Of a DNA stretch of 58,591 nucleotides, positions 35,759-44,017 are shown one piece after another. Each line of letters starts with the position of its first letter. Position 1 is the stretch's first letter. The notes under the pieces are model-generated. The model had not been told where the DNA came from. It made no database searches and worked only from the letters and a program-made list of their open reading frames with translations. The position numbers and the translations under genes were made by a program. Location: the NCBI GenBank assembly GCA_027031485.1, contig JALVQI010000242.1, positions 1-58,591 on the forward strand, given 5' to 3'. Origin of the DNA: Candidatus Aminicenantota bacterium. GTDB taxonomy: Bacteria; Acidobacteriota; Aminicenantia; JAMOAD01.

Positions 35759-37286
35759 AACCTCCTCCTCCCGGTGTTTTTATTATAAGAGAATCTCCCT
35801 TTTTTAATCTTATATTAAATTTGCCACCCATTTTAATTTTTTTATTGTCTTTTATTACAATATTTTCACCCTCTTTTCCACTTTTACCTCCGAAAAGACC
35901 ATATGGTTTGTAAACCCTTCTTTCGGAAAGCACACTAACATCAACATTATCAAGAAAAATATACTCTCTTATAATTCCGTCTCCTCCCCTCCATTTGCCT
36001 TTACCTCCGGAGTTTTTTCTTATTGAATATCTTTTTATAATAACAGGAAAATTTCTTTCTATTGCCTCAATCGGTGTGTTCAGTGAATTTGTCATATGGG
36101 TATGAACAGCCGAACAACCGTTAAAGCCTTTTCCTGCTCCGCTTCCTCCTCCTATTGTTTCATAGTAGGTATAGCCCTTTCCGCCGAAAGAAATATTGTT
36201 CATTGTCCCCTGAGAAGCCGCCGGGATTTTATCTTTAAGCATTTTTGAAAAAGCTCCTAAGAGAACATCAACAATTCTCTGGGATGTTTCAACATTTCCT
36301 CCGGCAATGGCTGATGGCTTTTCCGCATTCACAATACTTCCCTTCTTTATATTAAGTTCAACAGGCCTCATAATTCCCGAGTTTATCGGTATATCTTCTC
36401 CCGAAAGTGTTGTTAGCACATAAAGAACTGCTGAATATGTTATTGCTTTATTGGCATTGATTCCCCCTCTAACCTGAGAATGGGACTTTGAAAAATCTAT
36501 CTTTATTTTATCTCCGCTTTTCTCTATTTCAACATTTATATTTATATTCTTTGAACCGAATCCATCATCATCTAAAAAATCTTCAAAGGAAAATTTACCC
36601 TTCGGGACAGATTTTATAAAATCTTTAAAAATTTTTTCCGTATAATTGATAAGCTCTTCCGAAAAGTATCTGATTTTTTCTACTCCATACTTTTCTATTA
36701 TCTCCTTTAATCTTTTTATTCCCCTTTCATTTGCCGCAATTTGAGCCATTAAATCTCCCTTTCTCTCCTCCGGAGTTCTGACATTGCTCAATATTAAATT
36801 TAAAATATCTTTGTTAAGCTTACCCTTTTTAATTATTTTTAAAGGTGGAATTATCAGTCCTTCCTGAAAGATTTCAGATGCCAGAGGCATGGAACCTGCC
36901 TGCATTCCCCCGACATCACTGTGATGTGCTCTGTTGGCTACTATGAAAAGAAGCTCCCCATTGTAAAAGAGCGGGGAAATAAGGGTTATATCCGGTAGAT
37001 GGGTTCCTCCTCTGTACGGGTCATTGAGTATGACCATATCTCCCTCTTCCAAAATCACCTCTTCAAGTGCTGTCTTTACTGAGAGAGGCATTGCTCCCAA
37101 ATGAACAGGGATATGGGTTCCGAAGGCAAAACTTTCCCCTCCGGATGTAAAAAGTGCGCATGAAAAATCATTCCTCTCCTTTATGTTTGGCGAAAATGCA
37201 GAGCGTTGAAGAATTTTTCCCATCTCATCACTTACAGATTGAAAAATATTTTTGAATATTGTGATTTCTATTGAGTCCTTAATCAT
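35742..37286 (-). CDS. Hydantoinase B / 5-oxoprolinase subunit B-type protein
   Basis: 514 residues of the HyuB family, the partner of HyuA in ATP-dependent hydantoinases, 5-oxoprolinases and acetone/acetophenone carboxylases. Recognised by the N-terminal EITIFKNIFQSVSDEMG, VILNDPYRGGTHLPDITL, the HHSDVGGMQAGSMP segment with metal-ligand residues, and the C-terminal RKNSGGKGKWRGGDG. It overlaps hyuA by eight bases and the transporter by seventeen. The substrate cannot be decided from sequence. Confidence 0.9.
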   Translation of the reverse strand: MIKDSIEITIFKNIFQSVSDEMGKILQRSAFSPNIKERNDFSCALFTSGGESFAFGTHIPVHLGAMPLSVKTALEEVILEEGDMVILNDPYRGGTHLPDITLISPLFYNGELLFIVANRAHHSDVGGMQAGSMPLASEIFQEGLIIPPLKIIKKGKLNKDILNLILSNVRTPEERKGDLMAQIAANERGIKRLKEIIEKYGVEKIRYFSEELINYTEKIFKDFIKSVPKGKFSFEDFLDDDGFGSKNININVEIEKSGDKIKIDFSKSHSQVRGGINANKAITYSAVLYVLTTLSGEDIPINSGIMRPVELNIKKGSIVNAEKPSAIAGGNVETSQRIVDVLLGAFSKMLKDKIPAASQGTMNNISFGGKGYTYYETIGGGSGAGKGFNGCSAVHTHMTNSLNTPIEAIERNFPVIIKRYSIRKNSGGKGKWRGGDGIIREYIFLDNVDVSVLSERRVYKPYGLFGGKSGKEGENIVIKDNKKIKMGGKFNIRLKKGDSLIIKTPGGGGYGKKE

Positions 37287-39243
37287 TTTTCACCATCAAA
37301 ATATTTGAAAATTCATCAATTTCAAGGGAAAAGGAGGGCGGAACAACAAGAGTTGAAAATTCTGATATCAAAATTGCCGGAGTTTTTAACTTAGCTTCAG
37401 GATAAAGTTCTTCTCTTTTGTAATAATTGAACTTTGTAAACTTTCCATTATAGTAAATCTTTTTGACCTGAGATTCTATATTTCTTTTCTTTTCTATTTT
37501 AGGATTAAATTTAGCCTCTGATATTTTACCGACTGCTATAAGTCTTATGTTTACTATCTCAATATCCTCGTCTTTTAAAGAGTATGAGTAAAGTTTTCTG
37601 TGTTCTCTGTGAAAATTTGTAATATAGTTTTTATCAAAAGGTATTGAAAGTTCATATGATTGTCCCCTATATCTCATCTCCACATATTTTAAGATCTCAC
37701 TTTTTTCTTCCGGTATGTTTTCATCTTTTAAAATATTAAATGCCTTTTTCTCCAATTTTTTAAATTCATTTTTAATGAAAAATTCCGTTTCTTCAGACTG
37801 CATTTTTAAAATAGGAAGTGAAAATTCTTTTTGAAATTTTGAAAAAATCATTCCCAGAGCTGAAAAAACACCCTGATTATCGGGGATGAGGATTTTCCTG
37901 ATATCAAGCCTTTCCGCAAGAAATGAAGCTATAAGGCCTCCGGCTCCCCCAAAGGGCAAAAGTGTAAAAAATCTCGGATCCTCTCCCTTTTCCACTGTAA
38001 TCCTTCTTAAAGCTCTCTCTATTGAGGAGACAGATATCTTTATAATTCCTTCAGCTGTTTCATAAACTGTTTTCCTCAATTTATCGGCAATCTTTTTAAT
38101 TGCTTTAAAACTCCTTTCCGGGTGGATCTTCATCTTTCCGCCTAAAAAATAATCGGGATCAATTATATTCAGTACGACAAAAGCATCTGTTATGGTTGGA
38201 AGTTCGGATTTTCCATAACATGCGGGACCGGGATCTGCGCCCGCACTTTCGGGTCCCACCTGTAAAACTCCGGCTCTGTCAACCTTTGCAATTGAGCCTC
38301 CCCCGGCTCCCACCGTCTCTATCTCTATCATGGGAATTTTTATCTTTAAATGGTTCATCTCTCTGTCTTTTGACAATATTAAATTTCCATCCTTTATTAG
38401 AGAAACATCTGTTGATGTTCCTCCCATATCCAGAGTTATAAGATTTTTTTCACCTGAAATATCAGCTATGAGTTTTGCGGCAATAAGCCCTCCGGAGGGA
38501 CCTGAGAGCAGAGTTCTTACAGGTTCAATCTTTATCTTTTCAGGGGAAAGAACTCCTCCGTTTGATTGAATGATGTAAAACTTCTTTCCCTTTAAACCTT
38601 CCTGAATTTTATTAATATAGTTTGACACAATTGGCATAAGAGATGAATTTAAGACAGTGATAATTCCCCTTTCATACTCCCTGTATTCGGGAAAGATTTC
38701 GGAGGAGATTGTTATAAAATCAAAACCTTCGTTTTTAAGAATATCTTTCACCCTTTTTTCGTTTTTACTGTTTTTGTAAGAGTGTAAAAAGAGGATTGCA
38801 ATCGCTTTTGCTTTTCTCTCTTTTATTTTTTTTGCTATCTCCGAAATCTCTTTATCTTCCACCTCTTTTAAAACTTTTCCGTCAAAAAGTATTCTTTCAT
38901 TTAGCCCGAATATCATATTATCTTTAATAATCTGAGACGGTTTTTGAGGATTTAGAGAGAAAAGATTCACTCTGTTTTGTCTTCCTATTTTAAGGATATC
39001 CTCAAATCCCTTTGTTGTAATAAAGGCTGTCTTAGTCATCTTATTTTCAAGAAAGGTATTTGTCGCAACAGTAGTTCCGTGGATTAGTAAAAAATCTTTT
39101 TTAAGATAGTGCTTTAAACCATCCAAAATTGTTTTTTCCGGATTTTTGGGGGTTGAAAGAATTTTAAAGCTCTTTATTTTTCCGTTTTCAAACACAACAA
39201 AATCAGTGAATGTTCCACCCGTGTCAATTCCAATTGTAAGCAT
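37279..39243 (-). CDS. Hydantoinase A / 5-oxoprolinase subunit A-type protein
   Basis: 654 residues. The actin-like ATPase fold is shown by the N-terminal phosphate loop IGIDTGGTFTDFVVF, IQSNGGV, LSGPSGG and DMGGTSTDVSLI, and the core by GAGGGSIA with GPESAGADPGPACYGK. It activates the lactam or hydantoin carbonyl with ATP, and HyuB completes hydrolysis. No ribosome binding site precedes the ATG. Instead a promoter ends five bases upstream, predicting a leaderless mRNA. It starts the three-gene hyuA-hyuB-transporter operon. Confidence 0.9.
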   Translation of the reverse strand: MLTIGIDTGGTFTDFVVFENGKIKSFKILSTPKNPEKTILDGLKHYLKKDFLLIHGTTVATNTFLENKMTKTAFITTKGFEDILKIGRQNRVNLFSLNPQKPSQIIKDNMIFGLNERILFDGKVLKEVEDKEISEIAKKIKERKAKAIAILFLHSYKNSKNEKRVKDILKNEGFDFITISSEIFPEYREYERGIITVLNSSLMPIVSNYINKIQEGLKGKKFYIIQSNGGVLSPEKIKIEPVRTLLSGPSGGLIAAKLIADISGEKNLITLDMGGTSTDVSLIKDGNLILSKDREMNHLKIKIPMIEIETVGAGGGSIAKVDRAGVLQVGPESAGADPGPACYGKSELPTITDAFVVLNIIDPDYFLGGKMKIHPERSFKAIKKIADKLRKTVYETAEGIIKISVSSIERALRRITVEKGEDPRFFTLLPFGGAGGLIASFLAERLDIRKILIPDNQGVFSALGMIFSKFQKEFSLPILKMQSEETEFFIKNEFKKLEKKAFNILKDENIPEEKSEILKYVEMRYRGQSYELSIPFDKNYITNFHREHRKLYSYSLKDEDIEIVNIRLIAVGKISEAKFNPKIEKKRNIESQVKKIYYNGKFTKFNYYKREELYPEAKLKTPAILISEFSTLVVPPSFSLEIDEFSNILMVKND

Positions 39244-39248
39244 AAAAG

Positions 39249-39277
39249 ATATTAATATATTTATCTTTCACAGTCAA
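39249..39277 (-). promoter_or_regulatory. Leaderless promoter of hyuA
   Basis: On the minus strand TTGACT (39277-39272), 17-base spacer, TAATAT (39254-39249), then five bases to the ATG at 39243. Transcription should begin at or next to the A of the start codon. Confidence 0.6.
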
Positions 39278-39365
39278 TTTGCTTTTTATGGCTTTTTGGT
39301 ATCAAATTTTAAAATTGTTATTAATTTATGAAAACCTTGTTATATATTTTTCCTGATTTTTTTGA

Positions 39366-39371
39366 TAAAAT
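39366..39371 (+). promoter_or_regulatory. Possible -10 of the RodZ-like gene
   Basis: TAAAAT lies six bases before the ATG at 39378, and no ribosome binding site is present, so the transcript may be leaderless. A clear -35 is lacking (TTGTTA at 39337-39342 is spaced too far). Confidence 0.3.
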
Positions 39372-39377
39372 AGAAAA

Positions 39378-40193
39378 ATGGAAAAATTAAAAAGTATTGG
39401 GACAATTTTTAAAGAAGAAAGAGAAAGAAAAAAAATCTCCATTGAAGAAGTTGGCAAAGTAACAAAGCTTTCAAAAAGTATTATTTTAGCTATTGAAAAT
39501 GATAATTTTGAGGATTTGCCCGGAGGATTTTTTAACAGGGGAATTTTAAAAACTTACGCTGACTTTCTTAAGCTTGATTCAAGAAAAATTCTTGAGTTGT
39601 ATGAAAAAACAGGTGAAAGAAAAGAAGAGCGTGGAAACAAAATCCTTAAAGTAAAAGAGAATTTTAAGCCTGTAATTTTTTCCAGAAAAGTGGTTGTATT
39701 AATAATAATTTTAGTTATTTTTTTATTCTTTGTCTGGATTTTAATTCCAGGGGGGGGCTCAAAGATTAATCTTAAAGAAATGGAAAAATTAAAAAAAACA
39801 GCTGTAAAAAAATCATTGAAAACAGAAAGAGAAAGTAAAACCATTGAGATAAAAGAAAAAGAAAATCTGAAGAATGAAAAAGACAGGGATAAAGGGGGAA
39901 GGGTGAATCAATCTACGGAATTTTATGATAATAATATGCTAAATATAAAAATCGTTTTTAATGATCAATGCTGGATAGAAGTAAAAAAAGGAAATACAAT
40001 CATCGTCTCAAGATTGTTTTACAGAGGAGAGAAATATCAAGTTAAGGGAAAGGAGCTTGTTATAAAATTCGGGAATCCCGGGGCAGTGGAGCTGTTTATA
40101 AACAATAAAAAATATCCATTTGATTATAAGGATGGAATACCAAAAACTTTAAACTTAAATATAAACAAATTATCAGCATTTTTGAAGAGATAG
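39378..40193 (+). CDS. RodZ-like membrane protein with HTH domain
   Basis: 271 residues. An N-terminal Xre/Cro-like helix-turn-helix (residues 8-75, with IENDNFEDLPGGFFNRGILKTYA typical of RodZ), a single membrane helix (about 108-125), a charged linker and a C-terminal DUF4115 beta domain (about 190-270) starting IKIVFNDQCWIEVKK. RodZ connects MreB to the wall-elongation machinery and controls cell shape. No mreB is nearby. It is followed one base later by a HEAT-like protein gene. Confidence 0.88.
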   Translation: MEKLKSIGTIFKEERERKKISIEEVGKVTKLSKSIILAIENDNFEDLPGGFFNRGILKTYADFLKLDSRKILELYEKTGERKEERGNKILKVKENFKPVIFSRKVVVLIIILVIFLFFVWILIPGGGSKINLKEMEKLKKTAVKKSLKTERESKTIEIKEKENLKNEKDRDKGGRVNQSTEFYDNNMLNIKIVFNDQCWIEVKKGNTIIVSRLFYRGEKYQVKGKELVIKFGNPGAVELFINNKKYPFDYKDGIPKTLNLNINKLSAFLKR

Positions 40194-40194
40194 A

Positions 40195-41235
40195 ATGGAT
40201 GCAAAAGAGATTGTTGGAAATCTAAGAAAAGGGAATATTGATTCTACAATTAATGAATTCATCATTAATAGAACAATGCCTCTTCCCAAGAAAGAGTTTA
40301 TTGAGGCATTGTATTTTCTTACAAAAGATTCTGTATTTAAAGAAAGGGCTTTAAAGGAAATAGACAGACTTGATATTGAGTCATTTGAAAATTATTTAAA
40401 AGAAAAAACCTTAATTCCGGAAGTTGCACTTTTTTTGTATAATCATTTCAAAAATAAAATTAAAAGAAAAACTTTAGTGGAAATTCTGAACAATTTTTCT
40501 ATTCCCTCTCAAGTTCTTATGAATATAGCCAAGTCTGATGATTCAGAGCTTTTGGAGCTGCTTTCGATTAAAGAGGTTAAACTACTTGCTCATCCTGAAA
40601 TAATAGATGTGTTGATTTCCAATCCGAACCTTTCGAGAGAAAGAAGATTCAGGTTAATAGAGATGAAAAAAAGATTTATTTTGGGTGAGGAAGATGAAGG
40701 GGAGGAAAGGGAAGAAACGAAGGAGGCTGAAGCAGAAGTTGAAGAAGAAAAGGAAGAGGGAGAAGAAGATTATGATGATAGTGTAATTTCTGTGGAACTT
40801 GATATGGAAGATGGGATAATAGAACAAAAGATTAATTTAAATATGATTAAAAAGATGACTGTGGGGGAGAAAATTAAATTTGCACTTTTCGGAAATAAAG
40901 AGGTAAGAAAAATACTTATAAATGATCCTAATAGACTTGTAAGAGAGGCGGTTTTACAGAGTCCGAAACTTACGGATGCGGAGATTGAGAGCTTTGCAAA
41001 ACTTAAAAGCCTTTCGGATGATGTTATCAGAAGGATTACGCTTAATAAACAGTGGACATCAAAGTATTCTGTTGCTCTTTCCTTGATTAAAAATCCGAAA
41101 ACTCCTATCAGCTTTTCATTAAATTATCTTGATAAATTAATAGTAAGAGACCTTAAACAGATTCAGAAGGATAAGGATATTCCCGAGCCTGTGAGAAAAA
41201 AAGCTAAAATATTAATAGAGAGGAAGTTCGGATGA
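40195..41235 (+). CDS. Conserved HEAT/leucine-repeat-variant-like protein of unknown function
   Basis: 346 residues. Helical repeats of roughly 35 residues occur on both sides of a very acidic low-complexity linker (about residues 163-200, mostly Glu). The repeat pattern is visible in LISNPNLSRERRFRLIEM and VLQSPKLTDAEIESFAKL. The last third (GEKIKFALFGNKEVRKILI to the end) looks like the most conserved part. No catalytic motif, no signal peptide. Gene overlap with the NlpC/P60 gene and one-base spacing from rodZ suggest a link to the envelope. Confidence 0.65.
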   Translation: MDAKEIVGNLRKGNIDSTINEFIINRTMPLPKKEFIEALYFLTKDSVFKERALKEIDRLDIESFENYLKEKTLIPEVALFLYNHFKNKIKRKTLVEILNNFSIPSQVLMNIAKSDDSELLELLSIKEVKLLAHPEIIDVLISNPNLSRERRFRLIEMKKRFILGEEDEGEEREETKEAEAEVEEEKEEGEEDYDDSVISVELDMEDGIIEQKINLNMIKKMTVGEKIKFALFGNKEVRKILINDPNRLVREAVLQSPKLTDAEIESFAKLKSLSDDVIRRITLNKQWTSKYSVALSLIKNPKTPISFSLNYLDKLIVRDLKQIQKDKDIPEPVRKKAKILIERKFG

Positions 41236-41696
41236 GAAACAAGCTGATTCTTCTGGCGTTTATATTTGTGGTATTCATTGTATTAATTTTTTCAAATTGT
41301 GTTAAAAGAAGCGAGCTTGAATTAATTCCCAAAAAAAGAGCAGGAGTTGTGAGTACGGCACTTTCTCTTATCGGAGCACCCTATTGTTACGGGGGAAAGG
41401 GACCAGGATGCTTTGATTGCAGTGGTTTTGTATCTTATGTTTATAAGATAAACGGATATAAAGTTCCATCCACTACAAAGGAATTGATGAAGATAGGTAA
41501 AAAAATCAAACATATTTCAGAATTAAAAAAGGGAGATATACTTATTTTTAAAATCAAAAGAAAAGTCTACCATACAGCTATTTATATAGGGAATGGTGAT
41601 TTTGTTCACTCGCCTAAAAAAAACACGAGGGTTAGGAAGGAAAGCCTGAACAGGTATTGGAGAAAGAAATTTAAAATGGGGCGGAGAATTATATGA
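41232..41696 (+). CDS. NlpC/P60 lipoprotein peptidoglycan hydrolase
   Basis: 154 residues. The signal peptide ends in a lipobox (IFSNC, Cys at about residue 22). The catalytic domain has the Cys in CFDCSGFVSYVY, the His in YHTAIYIGNGDFVHS and the third polar residue beyond it. It is expected to cut gamma-D-Glu-diaminopimelate bonds in the cell wall. It overlaps neighbours by four bases on both sides, forming a compact rodZ-HEAT-NlpC-LOG-truA group. Confidence 0.9.
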   Translation: MRNKLILLAFIFVVFIVLIFSNCVKRSELELIPKKRAGVVSTALSLIGAPYCYGGKGPGCFDCSGFVSYVYKINGYKVPSTTKELMKIGKKIKHISELKKGDILIFKIKRKVYHTAIYIGNGDFVHSPKKNTRVRKESLNRYWRKKFKMGRRII

Positions 41697-42148
41697 GAGA
41701 TGTAAGAATTTCTGTTATAGGCGGACATGCTCCCTCAGAAGAGTGTTATGAGCTTGCCTATGAATTTGGTAAAAAAGCGGCTGAAAAAGGTTGGACTATT
41801 GTGTGCGGAGGGCTTGGCGGTGTAATGGAAGCTGTTTCAAAAGGTGTTTATGAAAAAGGTGGTAATGTGATAGGCATTCTACCCTCGGATGATTTTAGAA
41901 GCGGGAATAAATATTTGAATGTTGCAATTGCAACAGGTTTGGGGTGGATGAGAAATTCCCTGGTGGTTATGAATGGTGATATAGTTGTTGCCATAAGTGG
42001 TAGCTATGGGACATTATCCGAAATCTCCTTTGCTAAAATTATGAATAAAAGAGTATTTACTTTGTGCTCATGGGAAATAGAAGGAACGGAGAAGATTTCT
42101 AATCTCAAAGAATTGATAGAGAAAATAGAGAAAATAGTTGATGCCTAA
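41693..42148 (+). CDS. TIGR00725/LOG-like Rossmann-fold protein
   Basis: 151 residues. The Rossmann fold shows IGGHAPSEECYELAYEFG at the N-terminus, CGGLGGVMEAVSKG (PGGxGT-like phosphate loop, about 39-52) and ISGSYGTLSEISFA. This resembles the cytokinin-activating LOG and DprA-related families, usually annotated as TIGR00725. A phosphoribohydrolase activity is possible but the family is poorly characterised. It overlaps both neighbours. Confidence 0.8.
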   Translation: MRDVRISVIGGHAPSEECYELAYEFGKKAAEKGWTIVCGGLGGVMEAVSKGVYEKGGNVIGILPSDDFRSGNKYLNVAIATGLGWMRNSLVVMNGDIVVAISGSYGTLSEISFAKIMNKRVFTLCSWEIEGTEKISNLKELIEKIEKIVDA

Positions 42149-42884
42149 CTATAAAATAAAAATTCAGTATGATGGTACGGATTTTTCCGGATGGCAAATA
42201 CAGAAGGATAGAAAAACCGTTCAGGGAGAGATATCAAGGGTTCTTAAAATAATAACAGGTAGTAAAACAAGGGTTACAGGCTCCGGAAGAACGGATGCGG
42301 GTGTTCATGCTCTGGGACAGGTGGCAAACTTTGTAACAAAGCTAAATATAGAGGCAGAATCAATGTTAAAAGCTCTAAATTCTCTTTTACCACCGACAAT
42401 CAGAATAATAGAATCAAAAATTGTTTCCGATAGTTTTAATGCAATGTTCAATTGTATTGAAAAAACCTACAGATACACTATTTTTCAAGGTAAAATAATA
42501 TCTCCGTTTTTATACAGGTATGCACTTCATTATCCCTATTATCTGGATTTTGAAAAAATGAAAAAAGCAGCAAAAATATTGGAAGGGGAGAAAGATTTTT
42601 CTGCTTTTACGGTAAAATCTTCGGCGAAAAATCATGTTAAAAATTTAAAAGAAATAAAGTTTGAGAGAAGAGGGGAGATTACAGATATTTATTTTACCGG
42701 GAATGGTTTTTTAAGGTATATGGTTAGAACTTTAATCGGAACTTTAATTGAGGTGGGAAACGGTAAGATAGAAGTTAATGAAATTGAGAGTATTGTTGAA
42801 TCAAAAGATAGAAGCAAAGCGGGGCCCACTTCCCCTCCCCAGGGGCTTTTTTTAATTGAAGCCAGATATCCTGAGGGATTTTGA
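42141..42884 (+). CDS. truA: tRNA pseudouridine(38-40) synthase
   Basis: About 247 residues, usual for TruA, which converts uridines 38-40 of the anticodon arm to pseudouridine. The N-terminal YDGTDFSGWQIQ and the catalytic Asp in GSGRTDAGVHALGQ (about residue 52) are intact, and the C-terminal FLRYMVRTLIGTLIEVG matches. The ATG at 42141 is preferred over the in-frame TTG at 42138. It overlaps the LOG-like gene by eight bases. Confidence 0.95.
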   Translation: MPNYKIKIQYDGTDFSGWQIQKDRKTVQGEISRVLKIITGSKTRVTGSGRTDAGVHALGQVANFVTKLNIEAESMLKALNSLLPPTIRIIESKIVSDSFNAMFNCIEKTYRYTIFQGKIISPFLYRYALHYPYYLDFEKMKKAAKILEGEKDFSAFTVKSSAKNHVKNLKEIKFERRGEITDIYFTGNGFLRYMVRTLIGTLIEVGNGKIEVNEIESIVESKDRSKAGPTSPPQGLFLIEARYPEGF

Positions 42885-42909
42885 ACAATAAATATTTAAA
42901 AATAAATAC

Positions 42910-42937
42910 TTGATATTTCTTAAATAATAGTTATAAA
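42910..42937 (+). promoter_or_regulatory. Promoter of the UbiA-family gene
   Basis: TTGATA (42910-42915), 16-base spacer, TATAAA (42932-42937). GAGGAGGAG serves as ribosome binding site before the ATG at 42968. Confidence 0.5.
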
Positions 42938-42967
42938 ATACTTAATCTATAGAGAGGAGGAGAAATA

Positions 42968-43882
42968 ATGAGTAAAATTAAGCTTTATTGGAGAGCTTTA
43001 AGAGCATACGCTTTTACGATAACGGTTATTCAAATAATTCTTGGAAGCGTTATTGCAAAATTTGAGATTCCGGACCTTAAATTTAACTATTTTCACTTTT
43101 TCCTTGCCCTCTTAGGTGGTGTTATAGCCCATGCCGGCTCAAATGTAATAGCCGATTACTATGATTTTAAAAAGAATGTTGATAGAAAGGGAACTTTTGG
43201 TTCAAGCGGAGTCTTGGTGGAAAAATTGTTAACTCCGAGGGAGATTTTTATATACGCTGTTTTCCTTTTCTTCCTTGCTTTTTTAATAGGTCTCTATTTT
43301 ATCCTGATTCTTCCCAATAAAATCATCTTGATAATACTTATCGTAATAGGAGGCTTTCTTGGAATATTCTATACTGCAACTCCTATCGGGCTAAAGTATA
43401 AAGCATTGGGAGATATAGCCGTTTTCATCGCATATGGTCCTGTAATGACTCTGGGAGCATACTTTGTCCAATCGGCATCATTCTCCTGGCTCCCTGTTTT
43501 GTACTCTATTCCCCTTGCTTTTCTTGTGGATGCTGTTCTCCATGGCAACAATTTAAGGGATATTGAGAATGATAAGGTGGTGAATATAAAAACAGTTCCT
43601 ATTATTTTGGGAGAGGAAAAGGCAAAGAAAGTTTACTATGTGTTGATATTTTCGGCATACATTAGTCAAATTTTATTAATCATTTTTGCAGACATGCCCT
43701 ATTACACACTTTTAACTCTGTTTTCCTTTCCTTTTGCAATAAAATTGTTAAAAATGGTTAAAAATAAAGAGAAAATAGATAAAAAAGTTTTTGCTTTGAT
43801 TGATATGTATACATCTCAATTTCATCTTATTTTTGGTCTACTTATTATAGCCGGATTTTTTGTTTCATATATTTTTAGATAA
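42968..43882 (+). CDS. UbiA-family prenyltransferase (MenA-like)
   Basis: 304 residues and about eight to nine membrane helices. The two Asp-rich prenyl-diphosphate sites are recognisable: NVIADYYDFKKNVD near residue 60 and NNLRDIENDK near 195. The sequence is closest in style to 1,4-dihydroxy-2-naphthoate prenyltransferase (menaquinone synthesis), but no other men gene is present, so the acceptor is not certain. It has its own promoter and ribosome binding site. Confidence 0.85.
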   Translation: MSKIKLYWRALRAYAFTITVIQIILGSVIAKFEIPDLKFNYFHFFLALLGGVIAHAGSNVIADYYDFKKNVDRKGTFGSSGVLVEKLLTPREIFIYAVFLFFLAFLIGLYFILILPNKIILIILIVIGGFLGIFYTATPIGLKYKALGDIAVFIAYGPVMTLGAYFVQSASFSWLPVLYSIPLAFLVDAVLHGNNLRDIENDKVVNIKTVPIILGEEKAKKVYYVLIFSAYISQILLIIFADMPYYTLLTLFSFPFAIKLLKMVKNKEKIDKKVFALIDMYTSQFHLIFGLLIIAGFFVSYIFR

Positions 43883-44017
43883 TTTTATTTTAATTAGCTA
43901 TTTTCTCTTAAAAGAGGAGTGATGAGTTCCCTTCTGTCTTTTAAAAAAAGTAAAATTGAGTTATAATTCTGCCTTTGTAATTATTTTAAAATAGAAAAGA
44001 GAAAAAGGGAGAATTTT

